Assembly: GCF_041361345.1 (NCBI RefSeq)
Contig: NZ_JBGKAD010000002.1
Location: forward strand, 372,001-436,000
DNA: 64,000 bases
Source: Halobaculum sp. MBLA0147
GTDB lineage: Archaea; Halobacteriota; Halobacteria; Halobacteriales; Haloferacaceae
Direction: 5' to 3'
Shown: positions 15,561 to 23,873 of the stretch, in pieces
Layout of the letters: the number at the start of each line of letters is the position of its first letter
How positions within the stretch are numbered: position 1 is the first letter of the stretch
Notes under the pieces: model-generated
The model's input: the letters and a program-made list of their open reading frames with translations, nothing else
Database searches by the model: none
Told to the model about the DNA's origin: nothing
Made by a program: the position numbers and the translations under genes

Positions 15561-16774
15561 CAGTAGTCGTACTTCGTCTCGTAGCCGCGCGGGGTGACCA
15601 TCCGACCGTCCCACACGTACGTCTCCTCGTTGCCGATCACCAGCGTCGTCGTCATGTCCACCAACTCCGTCTCGCCGTACGACGGCAACTCGCCGAGTGT
15701 CGTGATCTCGACGGCCTCGTCTTCGCGACCTGCGCCGTGGACGATCCCGACCGGGGTGTCGTCGGCGCGGTGCTCGCGGAGGATCTCGCAGGCGCGCTGG
15801 AAGTTCTCGCGTCGTTTGCGGCTCCACGGGTTGTAGATCGAGATGGTGAACCCCTCGCCGGCGACGGCGTGGAGTCGCGACTCGATCTCCTCCATCGGCG
15901 TCAGGTGGTCCGACAGCGACACGCTGACGGAGTCGTTGACGAGTGGCGCACCCAACCGCGCCCCGCAGGACTGTGCCGCCGGCACCCCGGGCACGACTTC
16001 GAAGTCTAGCATCGACGCCGTGGCGCCCTTCGACTCCGTGATCTCGAGTGCCAGCCCCGCCAGCGCGTACACGTTCGGGTCGCCGCTGCCGACGATGGCC
16101 ACGTCGTTGCCGGCGAGCGCGCGGTCGATCGCCTCCTCCGTCCGCGACACCTCGCCGCACATCGGCGTGTCGTAGATCTCCTCGGCGTCGTCGGTGATCT
16201 CGTCCGGCAGCAACTCGACGTAGGTCGTGTACCCGACGATGTGCTCGGCGTCCGCGAGTGCGCGGGTCGCTCGCTCCGTCATCCCCTCTGGTTGGCCCGG
16301 TCCCAACCCGACGGCGGTGAGACTCCCAGCGTCGCCCTCGAAGTCGTCGACGGTCGCGCCGACCTCCTGCTCGACCGTGTCGTCGTCCGTGCTCGCGCCG
16401 CAAGACGACGAGGAAGCCGACGCGTCTGCCGATCCGCTCGCGCCGCACGCCGACGACTCCGGCTCCGTCGCGCCACCGCAGGAAGACGTGGTGCTCCCCG
16501 CGTCGGCGGTCGTCTGCTCCGCTGTGTCGGCGGTCGCCGTGTCCTCGGTGTCGCCCGGGTCCTTCGGTCCGACCTCGGCGGCGTCCGCACCGCCGCAGAT
16601 CGACTCGCTGCGTTCCGTCGTCTCGGTCTCTGTCTCTATCTCGGTCTCGGTCCCTACCTCGGCCTCTGTCCCCGTCTCGGTCGTCGCCGCGGTACCCGCC
16701 CGTTCCGCGTCCGCAGTCCGTGTCTGTCCGTCCGTCGGTGCGTCCGTCTCCGTGGTGGTGTCGTCCGTACTCAT
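15560..16774 (-). CDS. cbiH: Cobalt-precorrin-3 C17-methyltransferase CbiH, copy 1
   Basis: SAM-dependent C17 methylation with ring contraction. About 404 residues. The C-terminal 250 form the class III methyltransferase domain (LTAVGLGPGQPEGMT, GSGDPNVYALAG, VVPGVPAAQSCGARLGAP, ISIYNPWSRKRRENF, TLVIGNEETYVW). The first 145 residues are Thr/Glu/Ser-rich and carry four regularly spaced Cys-Gly units (SICGG, SSCGG, SACGA, SSCGA), which is unusual. ATG at 16774 is 1 nt after the cbiH2 stop; the upstream in-frame extension overlaps cbiH2 and is not used. A second, divergent CbiH precedes it. Confidence 0.92.
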   Translation of the reverse strand: MSTDDTTTETDAPTDGQTRTADAERAGTAATTETGTEAEVGTETEIETETETTERSESICGGADAAEVGPKDPGDTEDTATADTAEQTTADAGSTTSSCGGATEPESSACGASGSADASASSSSCGASTDDDTVEQEVGATVDDFEGDAGSLTAVGLGPGQPEGMTERATRALADAEHIVGYTTYVELLPDEITDDAEEIYDTPMCGEVSRTEEAIDRALAGNDVAIVGSGDPNVYALAGLALEITESKGATASMLDFEVVPGVPAAQSCGARLGAPLVNDSVSVSLSDHLTPMEEIESRLHAVAGEGFTISIYNPWSRKRRENFQRACEILREHRADDTPVGIVHGAGREDEAVEITTLGELPSYGETELVDMTTTLVIGNEETYVWDGRMVTPRGYETKYDY

Positions 16775-16775
16775 G

Positions 16776-17741
16776 TCAGAAGTCCTCCACGTCACGACCG
16801 CCACGCGGCGTGACGAGGAACTCGCGGTAGTCGTTGCGCCACACGTCCGTCTCGTGGGTGCCGATCAGGATCGAGGTGCCCATCCCGCCGATCTCGTCGG
16901 CGTGGGCGGTCACCTCGCCGAGCGTCGTCAGTGTCTCCGTCTCGCCGTCTGCGTTGCGCCCGGCGTCGTCGCGGCCGGCGTCGTCGACGATCGCGACGGG
17001 CACGTCGTCGGCCCGCTCCTCGCGGAGCACCTCGATCGCCCGCTCGTAGTCGCGCCAGCAGTTGTACAGCACGATCACGAAGCCGCTGATCGCCGCCGCC
17101 CGCAGCTTCTCCGCGATCTCGTCCCAGCCGCGCCACTTGTCCGACAGCGAGATCGTGCAGAAGTCGTTCGACAACGGCGCGCCGAGGTTCGCCGCCCCGC
17201 CGAGTGCCGCGGTCACACCCGGTACGATCTCGATGGGGACGTCCGTCGCGTCCTCCTCGTCGGCCATCAGGTACAGCAGGTCCGACTTCCCGTACACGTT
17301 CGGGTCGCCGCCGGAGACGTGCGCCACGTCCTGTCCGTCGCGGACGCGCTCGAACGCCTCCCGCGCCAACTCCACCTGCCGTCCCATACTCGACCGCACT
17401 ACCTCCTGATCCGGTCGCGGATCGACGGCGGGCTCGCCGTCGGTGTCGTCGCCCACCCGGGCGTCTTCGTCCGCTCCGGTGTCGTCGCTCGCGGTGGCGT
17501 CACCGCCTTCTCCGCTGCCGCCGCCCGCTCCGGCGTCCTCGGGCGGCAGCGTGCCGTCCTCGCGGAGGAACGCTTGGTAGAGGTCCGACGCGATCACGCA
17601 GTCGGCGGACTCGATCACGTCCACTGCCCGCTTCGTCGCGTGATCCGGGAGCCCCGGTCCGATCCCGACGACGTACAGCGTCCCGTACTCCTCGGGTGGT
17701 GACCCGGCGGCCGCGCTCCTGGACTCCGCGGCGTCGCTCAC
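16776..17741 (-). CDS. cbiH: CbiH/CobJ-family methyltransferase, copy 2
   Basis: Second CbiH-type protein, 321 residues: YVVGIGPGLPDHAT near residue 21, a Gly/Asp-rich insertion at about 65-110, then SGGDPNVYGKSDLLY, IVPGVTAALGGAANLGAP, ISLSDKWRGWDEI and VLYNCWRDYERAIEVL. Tandem non-identical CbiH genes are usual in haloarchaea. One may carry out C17 methylation and the other a related or regulatory task; sequence does not say which. The GTG at 17741 overlaps the cbiG stop (GTGA). Confidence 0.9.
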   Translation of the reverse strand: MSDAAESRSAAAGSPPEEYGTLYVVGIGPGLPDHATKRAVDVIESADCVIASDLYQAFLREDGTLPPEDAGAGGGSGEGGDATASDDTGADEDARVGDDTDGEPAVDPRPDQEVVRSSMGRQVELAREAFERVRDGQDVAHVSGGDPNVYGKSDLLYLMADEEDATDVPIEIVPGVTAALGGAANLGAPLSNDFCTISLSDKWRGWDEIAEKLRAAAISGFVIVLYNCWRDYERAIEVLREERADDVPVAIVDDAGRDDAGRNADGETETLTTLGEVTAHADEIGGMGTSILIGTHETDVWRNDYREFLVTPRGGRDVEDF

Positions 17742-18826
17742 TGCCCCACCGCCACGGTGACGGCCTCCTCGTACCGTTCCTTCTCGACGAGTAGTTCGTG
17801 GTCGGCCCCGCCGGCGATGGCCGACGCCTCGGCGATTCCGGGCCACCCGATCAACTCCTTCGACCGGGACGGGGTCGGTCCCTCGAAGCGTTCGAGCGTC
17901 TCCTTCTCGAAGGAGACAACGCCGACTCCGAGCTCTCCCGCGGCCGCGAGCAGCCCCGGCTCCTCCTCCTTCCGGGTCCCGGTGGCGACGAACGACACGT
18001 CGTCGAGCGTGTAGCCGGTCCCGTCCAGCGCCGACTCCCACGCGGCGTGGAACTGCTCGGCGTCCGCTCCGGCGACGCTCCCCGTCCCGAGCACGACGCC
18101 GTCGGGATCGTTGCGCTTCAGGACGGTCACGTCCTCGTCCGCGATCACCGCCGCCGGACCGTCGAGTCGGGCGACGGGGCCGAGTTCGTCGTCGAGGACG
18201 GCGAGGTTCGTCGCGACCGTCGAGTCGCCGTTGACGACGTGCGCGTCCAGTGCCTTCGCGCGCTCCTCGACGCCCTGTTTGCCGGCCGCCTCGGAGGCGG
18301 TCGTCGTGGCGGGCACCGCACCGAGTCCGGCGAGGTCGTCGGCGACTTGGTTCGCGCCGTGGTGACCCCCGGTGAGCGGGATCCCCCACGTCAGTTCCTC
18401 GTCGGCGACGACGACCGCGGGGTCGTCCCACTTGTCGTCGAGCAGCGGTGCGGTCTTGCGCATCGCGATCCCCGAGGCCATCAACCCGAGGAAACAGTCG
18501 AACTCGCCCCAGTACTCGGCGAACACGTCGCCGTGGTACTCCAGGATCTCGATCGTCTCGTACTCGTCGGCGAGTCCGTCGCGGACCTCGCGGGCAGTCT
18601 CCAGCTTCCGCTCGAAGGCGACGATCCCGAGCGTCTCCGCGACCTCGCCGTCGGAGTCCGCCGTCGAACAGTGGCCGCCGGAACTCTCCGACTCCGTGGT
18701 GTCGTCGTCCGCCGCCGTCTGTTCCCGGTCTGGCTCCGTCTGCTCCTCGTCCGGTACGGTCTCCGTCTGTGTTGTGTCGTCTGCCGTGGTCGACTCTTCT
18801 GTCGTCGTGGTGTCGTCGGTACTCAC
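17738..18826 (-). CDS. cbiG: Cobalt-precorrin-5A hydrolase CbiG
   Basis: Opens the delta-lactone of cobalt-precorrin-5A and releases acetaldehyde, a step specific to the cobalt-early pathway. 362 residues: a Thr/Glu-rich N-terminal tail (about 65), the CbiG N-terminal and middle region with GLMASGIAMRKTAPLL and the signature LTGGHHGANQVADDLA, then the C-terminal domain (LGTGSVAGADAEQFHAAWE, SFVATGTRKEEEPGLLAAA, PTPSRSKELIGWPGIAEA). GTG start overlaps the cbiF stop as GTGA. Confidence 0.93.
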   Translation of the reverse strand: MSTDDTTTTEESTTADDTTQTETVPDEEQTEPDREQTAADDDTTESESSGGHCSTADSDGEVAETLGIVAFERKLETAREVRDGLADEYETIEILEYHGDVFAEYWGEFDCFLGLMASGIAMRKTAPLLDDKWDDPAVVVADEELTWGIPLTGGHHGANQVADDLAGLGAVPATTTASEAAGKQGVEERAKALDAHVVNGDSTVATNLAVLDDELGPVARLDGPAAVIADEDVTVLKRNDPDGVVLGTGSVAGADAEQFHAAWESALDGTGYTLDDVSFVATGTRKEEEPGLLAAAGELGVGVVSFEKETLERFEGPTPSRSKELIGWPGIAEASAIAGGADHELLVEKERYEEAVTVAVGQ

Positions 18827-19764
18827 GTGTCTGTCTCCGTGTCGGTCGATCTGTCGTCTGTCTCCGTCTCACTGGTCCCACCCGAGTCGTCCGCACCCTC
18901 TCCGTCGTCCGGGCCGCGGTCGGCCCAGCCGTCGTAGAGGAACGAGCGGTCGTACCCCGCGCCCGCCGGGGCCTCGCCGATCAGCACCAGCGCCGAGGCG
19001 CGGTACCCCGCCTCCGTCACGCGGTCGCCGATCGTCGCGATCGTCCCGTCGATCACGTCCTCGTCCGGCCAGGAGGCGTGGTACACCACCGTCACCGGCG
19101 TCTCGGGGTCGTGTCCGTCGGCGAGGAGTCGCTCCATCACCTCCGGGATCGCGTGCGTCCCGAGGTACAGACAGGTCGTCACGTCGCCCATCGCGACGAA
19201 CTCCGAGACGTGATCGTCTTCGGGATCGAGCGTCTTCCCCTGTGGTCTCGTGAACGCGACGTGATCGGCCGTCCCGTTGAGGGTCAACTGCGTCCGCAGG
19301 GTCGCGCTGGCGGCGAACGCCGCCGTCACGCCGGGGACGATGTACGTCGGCACGTCCTCGGACTCCAGTGCGTCCATCTGCTCGAGTGCGGCGCCGTAGA
19401 TCGACGGGTCGCCGGAGTGGAGTCGCACCACGTCGCGTCCGTCGCGGTAGGCGTCCCGCATCAGCGGGATCAGCTCCTCCAGCTCCTTCCCGATGGAGGA
19501 GACCGTCTCCGCGTCCGCACAGTACCGCTCCAACAACTCGCTGTTGACCAACGACCCGGCGTGGACGACGAGGTCAGCCGACTCGACGAGTTCCTTCCCG
19601 GCGACCGTCAGCAGTCGTGGGTCGCCGGGTCCCGCGCCGACGAACGGGATCCCCGGCTGCTCGTCGCCGGCCGTGTGCTCGTGGACGCGCGGGTCGCGCT
19701 CCCGCTCGCGGCGCTCGCTCGCGGCGTCGATGGCCGCCTGCGGGTCCGTCTCCGCGTCGCTCAC
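18823..19764 (-). CDS. cbiF: Cobalt-precorrin-4 C11-methyltransferase CbiF
   Basis: SAM-dependent methylation at C11. 313 residues. Core class III methyltransferase motifs: IPFVGAGPGDPRLLTVAG near residue 39, DLVVHAGSLVN, RLHSGDPSIYGA, IVPGVTAAFAASATL, TTCLYLGTHAI and VVYHASWPDE. A 30-residue Asp/Ser/Thr-rich C-terminal tail is a halophilic addition. GTG start at 19764 overlaps the cbiL stop (GTGA). Confidence 0.95.
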   Translation of the reverse strand: MSDAETDPQAAIDAASERRERERDPRVHEHTAGDEQPGIPFVGAGPGDPRLLTVAGKELVESADLVVHAGSLVNSELLERYCADAETVSSIGKELEELIPLMRDAYRDGRDVVRLHSGDPSIYGAALEQMDALESEDVPTYIVPGVTAAFAASATLRTQLTLNGTADHVAFTRPQGKTLDPEDDHVSEFVAMGDVTTCLYLGTHAIPEVMERLLADGHDPETPVTVVYHASWPDEDVIDGTIATIGDRVTEAGYRASALVLIGEAPAGAGYDRSFLYDGWADRGPDDGEGADDSGGTSETETDDRSTDTETDT

Positions 19765-20567
19765 GGCGCACCACCGCCGTCGGTCGCGAGAGCCGTGTCG
19801 TCGTCCTCGGTACCCGCATCGTCGTCTCTCGTACCCGTGCCGTCGTCCGCTGCGACTGCACCTTCGTCCGTCTCCCCGTCTTCTGCCGACGCGAAGTCGG
19901 TCGGGTGGTCGCGCTCCAGGTCGCCCCGTTCAGCGTACGCCAGCGTGTAGTAGTCCCGCTCGGCCACGTCGGTCGGGTCGTCGGTGACGACCGTCTCGTC
20001 GGTGTTCATGAACAGCCGGCGTCCGTAGGTCACCTCGTAGCCCGCCTCCACGAGCCCCTCGTGTGTCGCCGGTGCGTCGGTGACTTTGAACAGGATCATC
20101 CGGTCGGGACCGGTCGGGGAGCGGCCGCCGTCGGCCTCTCGCAGTGCGAGCCCCGCGCCGGACTCCACCTCGACACCCAACGCCGTCGCGAACGCCGTCA
20201 CGCTGGAGACGCCGGGGACGACTTCGAGTGTCACCGCCGGGTGGAACGCCGCCAGCGTGCGCCGGAGGTGGCCGAACGTGGAGTACACGTTCGGGTCCCC
20301 GAGCGTGACGAACGCGGCGTCGCCCTCGCGAGCCACCGGTGCGACCGTCGCGGCCGCCTCGCGCCACGCCCGCCGCAGTTCCTCGGGGTCCCGGGTCATC
20401 GGGAAGTCGAGGTCTCCGAGTCGGTCCTCCGGGACGTGTTCCGTCGCCACCCGTCGGGAGAGACGGCCGGGAGTGTACACCACGTCCGCGGACTCCAGCG
20501 CCTCTCGCCCACGGATCGTGAGCAGGTCCGCCGCTCCGGGACCGAGTCCGACACCGTACAGGGTCAC
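19761..20567 (-). CDS. cbiL: Cobalt-precorrin-2 C20-methyltransferase CbiL
   Basis: Methylates C20 of cobalt-factor II/precorrin-2, directly after CbiX. 268 residues: MTLYGVGLGPGAADLLTIRG at the N-terminus, TLGDPNVYSTFGHLRRTL, EVVPGVSSVTAFATALG, MILFKVTDAP and YGRRLFMNTDETV. The last 50 residues are an acidic low-complexity tail. GTG start at 20567 overlaps cbiT (GTGA). The conserved region begins right at the start codon, which supports the choice. Confidence 0.95.
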   Translation of the reverse strand: MTLYGVGLGPGAADLLTIRGREALESADVVYTPGRLSRRVATEHVPEDRLGDLDFPMTRDPEELRRAWREAAATVAPVAREGDAAFVTLGDPNVYSTFGHLRRTLAAFHPAVTLEVVPGVSSVTAFATALGVEVESGAGLALREADGGRSPTGPDRMILFKVTDAPATHEGLVEAGYEVTYGRRLFMNTDETVVTDDPTDVAERDYYTLAYAERGDLERDHPTDFASAEDGETDEGAVAADDGTGTRDDDAGTEDDDTALATDGGGAP

Positions 20568-21154
20568 GGCTCGCCCCCCGCCGTTCCGGTGTCGGTGTCA
20601 CTCCCCGACCCGTCGCTCGCACTGCCGACGACGGTGTACACGGGATTCTCGGCGTCGAAGGAGGTGGCGCCGGCGAGTTCGTAGCCGTGACTCACCTGGA
20701 ACTGGACGACGTCCTCCAGTAGGTCCCGCTCCCGGTAGGCGTCCACGACGCCGCCGGCCACCTCCAGCCGGGAGACGTTCGTGACCACGCGGTCGACGCC
20801 GGTCGCGACGGCGTGGTCCAACACCGCCTCGTAGTTGCGCGTCCCGCCGAGGAACAGCGCGTCGTAGTCGTCTGGCAGTCCGTCCGGTGCCTCGGCGGCG
20901 ACCAACTCGACCGCATCGCGACAGTCGTTGGCCGCGAGGTTCGCCTCGGTCGCGTCCAGCTTCTCCGCGACTCGTTCCAGCGCCGTCACGCGACCCGCGT
21001 CGCGCGCTACCGTCGCTGTCACCGCACCGGTGCAGGCACCGACCTCCACGACGTGCTCGTCGTCGTCCAGCGCCAACTTCTGCCGGACGACGGCACGCAC
21101 CTCGGGTTTCGTCGGCCCCGCCTTCGCGTCTCGTGGGAGTCGTATCGTCGACAC
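20564..21154 (-). CDS. cbiT: Cobalt-precorrin-6B C15-methyltransferase (decarboxylating) CbiT
   Basis: Methylates C15 and decarboxylates the C12 acetate. 196 residues of Rossmann class I methyltransferase: GPTKPEVRAVVRQKL, then the SAM loop VVEVGACTGAVTATVAR near residue 35, ALERVAEKLDATEANL, and LFLGGTRNYEAVLDHAV. It is the first gene of the long B12 operon (cbiT to DUF3209). A TATA-like stretch lies 23-34 nt before the GTG at 21154, fitting a leaderless mRNA. Confidence 0.94.
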   Translation of the reverse strand: MSTIRLPRDAKAGPTKPEVRAVVRQKLALDDDEHVVEVGACTGAVTATVARDAGRVTALERVAEKLDATEANLAANDCRDAVELVAAEAPDGLPDDYDALFLGGTRNYEAVLDHAVATGVDRVVTNVSRLEVAGGVVDAYRERDLLEDVVQFQVSHGYELAGATSFDAENPVYTVVGSASDGSGSDTDTGTAGGEP

Positions 21155-21176
21155 GCCACGACGACGGTGTGACTCC

Positions 21177-21188
21177 CGTAAAACAATT
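21177..21188 (-). promoter_or_regulatory. TATA-like element of the cbiT operon
   Basis: On the minus strand the stretch reads AATTGTTTTACG, centred about 28 nt before the cbiT GTG, the spacing expected for a leaderless haloarchaeal transcript. It is the only A/T-rich block in this region. No known B12-sensing operator is recognisable next to it. Confidence 0.5.
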
Positions 21189-21308
21189 GTGGTTGTCGTA
21201 GTTCAAGCACGCTTGTCTACGTCGGTGGTGACCCGACCGGTGTCGTCACCGGCGAGCGTCGAGGTGGCTCGACGGGTCAGTGCCGCCGCTCGGAGATGGG
21301 CGTCCGAC

Positions 21309-21407
21309 GCGACGGCGTGAACCGAGAGGCAGTGATCGCGACGGCGTGAACCGAGAGGCAGTGATCGCGACGGCGTGAACCGGGAGGTAGTGATCGCGAC
21401 GAAGTGA
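21309..21407. repeat. 29-bp tandem repeat upstream of the cbiT operon
   Basis: Three full and one partial head-to-tail copies of a 29-bp unit starting GCGACGGCGTGAACC. Units begin at 21309, 21338 and 21367, with a degraded fourth at 21396. The first two are identical; the third differs at a few positions. It lies between the S9 peptidase stop (21442) and the cbiT promoter, 155 nt upstream of the cbiT start. Function unknown: it may bind a regulator or be a slippage product. Confidence 0.85.
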
Positions 21408-21441
21408 GTTCCGACGCGGCGACTCTGGCGGGAGTGCCCCG

Positions 21442-23283
21442 TCAGAGCCGGTCGTCGAGGAACTCGGCGATCAGCTCGAAGGCGCGCGCCTTCTGGTCTT
21501 GGTCGGCGGAGCCGTGGCCCTCCTCGCCGAGTTCGTGGTACGCGAAGTCCTCGGGCGCGGACCACCCGCGGTCTTCGAGCGCGTCGCGGAACAGCCGCGC
21601 CTGCGAGATCGGACACCGCGGATCGTTGACGCCGTGGAGGATCCCGATGGGCGCCTCGACGTTCTCGACGTGCGTGATCGGGGATCGCTCGCGGTACAGC
21701 GCCTCGTTCTCCTCGGGATCACCCAGGTACCGCTCCAGCGCGGACTTGAAGTGTGGCATCGAGTCCTCGTACAACTGCAGGAGGTCCGTCATCCCGATCC
21801 ACGCGACGCCGGCGGCCCACGGCTCCGGGTGCATCGTCAACTGACAGTACGCGGAGTACCCGCCGTAGGAGGCCCCGAGCACGGCACGGCGGTCCGGGTC
21901 CACATCCCGTTCCGCGGCGAGCCACTCCGCGCCACACCGTACGTCGACCTGTTCCATCCCGCCCCAGTCGCCGTCGATGGCGTTCTTGAACTCGCGACCC
22001 CGTCCCGTCGAGCCGCGGTAGTTCGGCTCCAACACCGTGTACCCCTGACTCACGAGGAACTGGGTGTACACGTCGAAGCTGTGTTGCGCCTGCACGGACG
22101 GCCCACCGTGGACCTTCACGACCGCCGGTGCCGGCGACTCGGCGGTCGGTGACTCGTACAACAGCGCACCGATCTCGGTGCCGTCCTCCGACTCGTAGCG
22201 GACGTACTCCGGGGCGACGAACACGTCCGGGTCCACGTCGCCGTAGTCGGCGGGGAGCAGCGTCCGCGTCTCGTCGCTCGTCAGATCGTATGCGACGAGT
22301 TCCGACCGACTGTCTCCCGTCGTGACCTGCAGAGCGACGGTCGTCTCGTCGAGGAAGCTCTCGGCCGGGCTCGCTGCCAGCGAGACGACACCCTCCGATA
22401 CGTCGAGTTCGCGGCTCTCGCCGCCCGCGAGGTCGTACACCACCGGCACCTCGGCGGCGCGGCGTGTACGTGTCACCAACACCGCGTCGCCGCCCGGTAG
22501 GACGGCGTCGGCGGTCTCCTCCGTCGTCCCGTCGCTCAGCCACTCGACGGTGTCCGCGTCGAGGTCGTACACGCCCACTCGCGAGCGGTCCGTCGAGTTG
22601 TCGTCGACGAGCAGCCGCTCCCCGTCCGGGAACCAGTCGACCGCGCTCGCCTCGGCGCCGTCCTCGCCCACGTCGAGACGGCGACGATCCGAGCCGTCTC
22701 GTGCCGCGACGTACACGTCCCGATTCTGGAGATTCTCCGACTCGTTGCACGCGAACGCGATCCGCTCCTCGTCGGGACTCAGCGTCGACGGCCCGGGTCG
22801 CACGGGCTGTTCGAACGTCGTGAGTCGCGTCGACTCGCCGGCCTCGCGGTCGAAGGCGTAGAGGTTCAGTTGCTCGCCGTGGTCGGAGACGTACACCAGC
22901 GTCCCGTCGCTCGCGGTGTCGACGAGGAACGACTGTCCGTCTGTCTCGATCACGGGGGTCGCAGTGCCGTCGCGGTCCAGGCGGTACACGTCGTTCTGCT
23001 CGTCGCCGTCCTCGTCGCGGTGGAAGAAGATCTCCTCGCCGTCCGTGTCGTAGTGGAGCGCGCCACGCGGGTTCCGCGGGACGTTCCCGTCGGAGAGGCG
23101 GGTCCACGTCGACGGGTCCGACGCGTCGGCGGTCGACGCGACGTACACCTCCATCCGGCCGCTCCGGTCGTGGAAGAACGCCACTTCCGACCCGTCCGGC
23201 GAGATCCGCGGCGTCACGAACGACGGGAGTCTGGCGAGTGTCTCGGGGTCCAACTCGTCGGCGGAGTCGATCTGTGTCGACAT
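21442..23283 (-). CDS. S9 family prolyl oligopeptidase/acylaminoacyl-peptidase
   Basis: Cytoplasmic serine peptidase, 613 residues, no signal peptide. The N-terminal part (to about 350) has beta-propeller/WD40-like repeats typical of TolB/S9 proteins (PRISPDGSEVAFFHDRSG, STLSPDEERIAFACNESE). The C-terminal alpha/beta hydrolase domain has the nucleophile elbow LGASYGGYSAY, Asp in HGVNDPRCP and His in EEGHGS. The ATG at 23283 begins MSTQIDSADEL; further upstream in-frame codons are less likely. It has its own transcription unit between the B12 operon and a gene-poor region. Confidence 0.92.
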   Translation of the reverse strand: MSTQIDSADELDPETLARLPSFVTPRISPDGSEVAFFHDRSGRMEVYVASTADASDPSTWTRLSDGNVPRNPRGALHYDTDGEEIFFHRDEDGDEQNDVYRLDRDGTATPVIETDGQSFLVDTASDGTLVYVSDHGEQLNLYAFDREAGESTRLTTFEQPVRPGPSTLSPDEERIAFACNESENLQNRDVYVAARDGSDRRRLDVGEDGAEASAVDWFPDGERLLVDDNSTDRSRVGVYDLDADTVEWLSDGTTEETADAVLPGGDAVLVTRTRRAAEVPVVYDLAGGESRELDVSEGVVSLAASPAESFLDETTVALQVTTGDSRSELVAYDLTSDETRTLLPADYGDVDPDVFVAPEYVRYESEDGTEIGALLYESPTAESPAPAVVKVHGGPSVQAQHSFDVYTQFLVSQGYTVLEPNYRGSTGRGREFKNAIDGDWGGMEQVDVRCGAEWLAAERDVDPDRRAVLGASYGGYSAYCQLTMHPEPWAAGVAWIGMTDLLQLYEDSMPHFKSALERYLGDPEENEALYRERSPITHVENVEAPIGILHGVNDPRCPISQARLFRDALEDRGWSAPEDFAYHELGEEGHGSADQDQKARAFELIAEFLDDRL

Positions 23284-23603
23284 TCGTCCGTCACCAGAAC
23301 GGTCGCCCACAAATACCCCCTGGCACTGTTCGACTCTCTCCCACCGCTTTGAGGAGAGGATTCCACCCGCTACGTATCAGTCCAACTGGTCGAGATCATC
23401 ACGCCGCTCGCGGTCCACGACCCCGGCAGTGACCTGCCGACAGCGCTCGTCGAACAGTCGTGCTTGATCGGGTACGAACTCGACAGCAGGCCGACAGCAA
23501 CTGAAGATGGTACCTCTCCGACAGTCTTCGACTCGACAGTGAATACGTACGGTAGCAGACTGGATCGATACGAGAAATCCGATTGACGCACAGCACGTGG
23601 TAG
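23284..23603. other. Intergenic region, no convincing gene
   Basis: Open frames exist on both strands (for instance a Cys-rich 90-codon frame on the minus strand, 23377-23649), but none has a recognisable domain, and the two opposing frames look equally codon-biased. The minus frame overlaps the start of the HTH remnant. Composition becomes visibly less GC-rich from here to about 26.4 kb, suggesting a different origin from the B12 locus. Confidence 0.4.
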
Positions 23604-23834
23604 GTGGGGGCGCCAGACGATACAGCCGAACTTTTTGGGGAGAGTGCACTCTCGCTCGACGAGTATCTTGATAGGCACGCTGCGGTCGGACACTGGACGC
23701 AGTACGAGATTCTCTATCGACTCGTCCACGATGGCGACACGAGTCCGACAGAACTCGCCGACGGAGTCGGTGTCGTCGACAACATCCCTGACGGCGTTGT
23801 TAGTGAACCACTAGAAAGTCCATCTATTCGGTGA
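23604..23834 (+). pseudogene. Truncated winged-helix (ArsR-like) regulator
   Basis: 76 codons from a GTG. ALSLDEYLDRHAAVGH, then QYEILYRLVHDGDTSP and TELADGVGV match the N-terminal half of haloarchaeal winged-helix regulators (helices 1-3 of the DNA-binding domain). In intact relatives the sequence continues with a recognition helix of the type DDSTLHYHLNKLV and a wing; here it ends in an unrelated tail after VVDN, without recognition helix or wing. I read it as a remnant left by deletion or frameshift, but a short expressed protein is not excluded. Confidence 0.6.
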
Positions 23835-23873
23835 TAGCCAACTGATCGACAGTTCGAAACGGATCCATCTACC

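Noticed and set aside
21309-21407. CRISPR array
   Set aside because: The 29-bp units are directly abutting with no spacers.
23377-23649. Cys-rich 90-codon gene on the minus strand
   Set aside because: No recognisable domain, overlaps the start of the HTH remnant, and the opposite strand is equally codon-biased.
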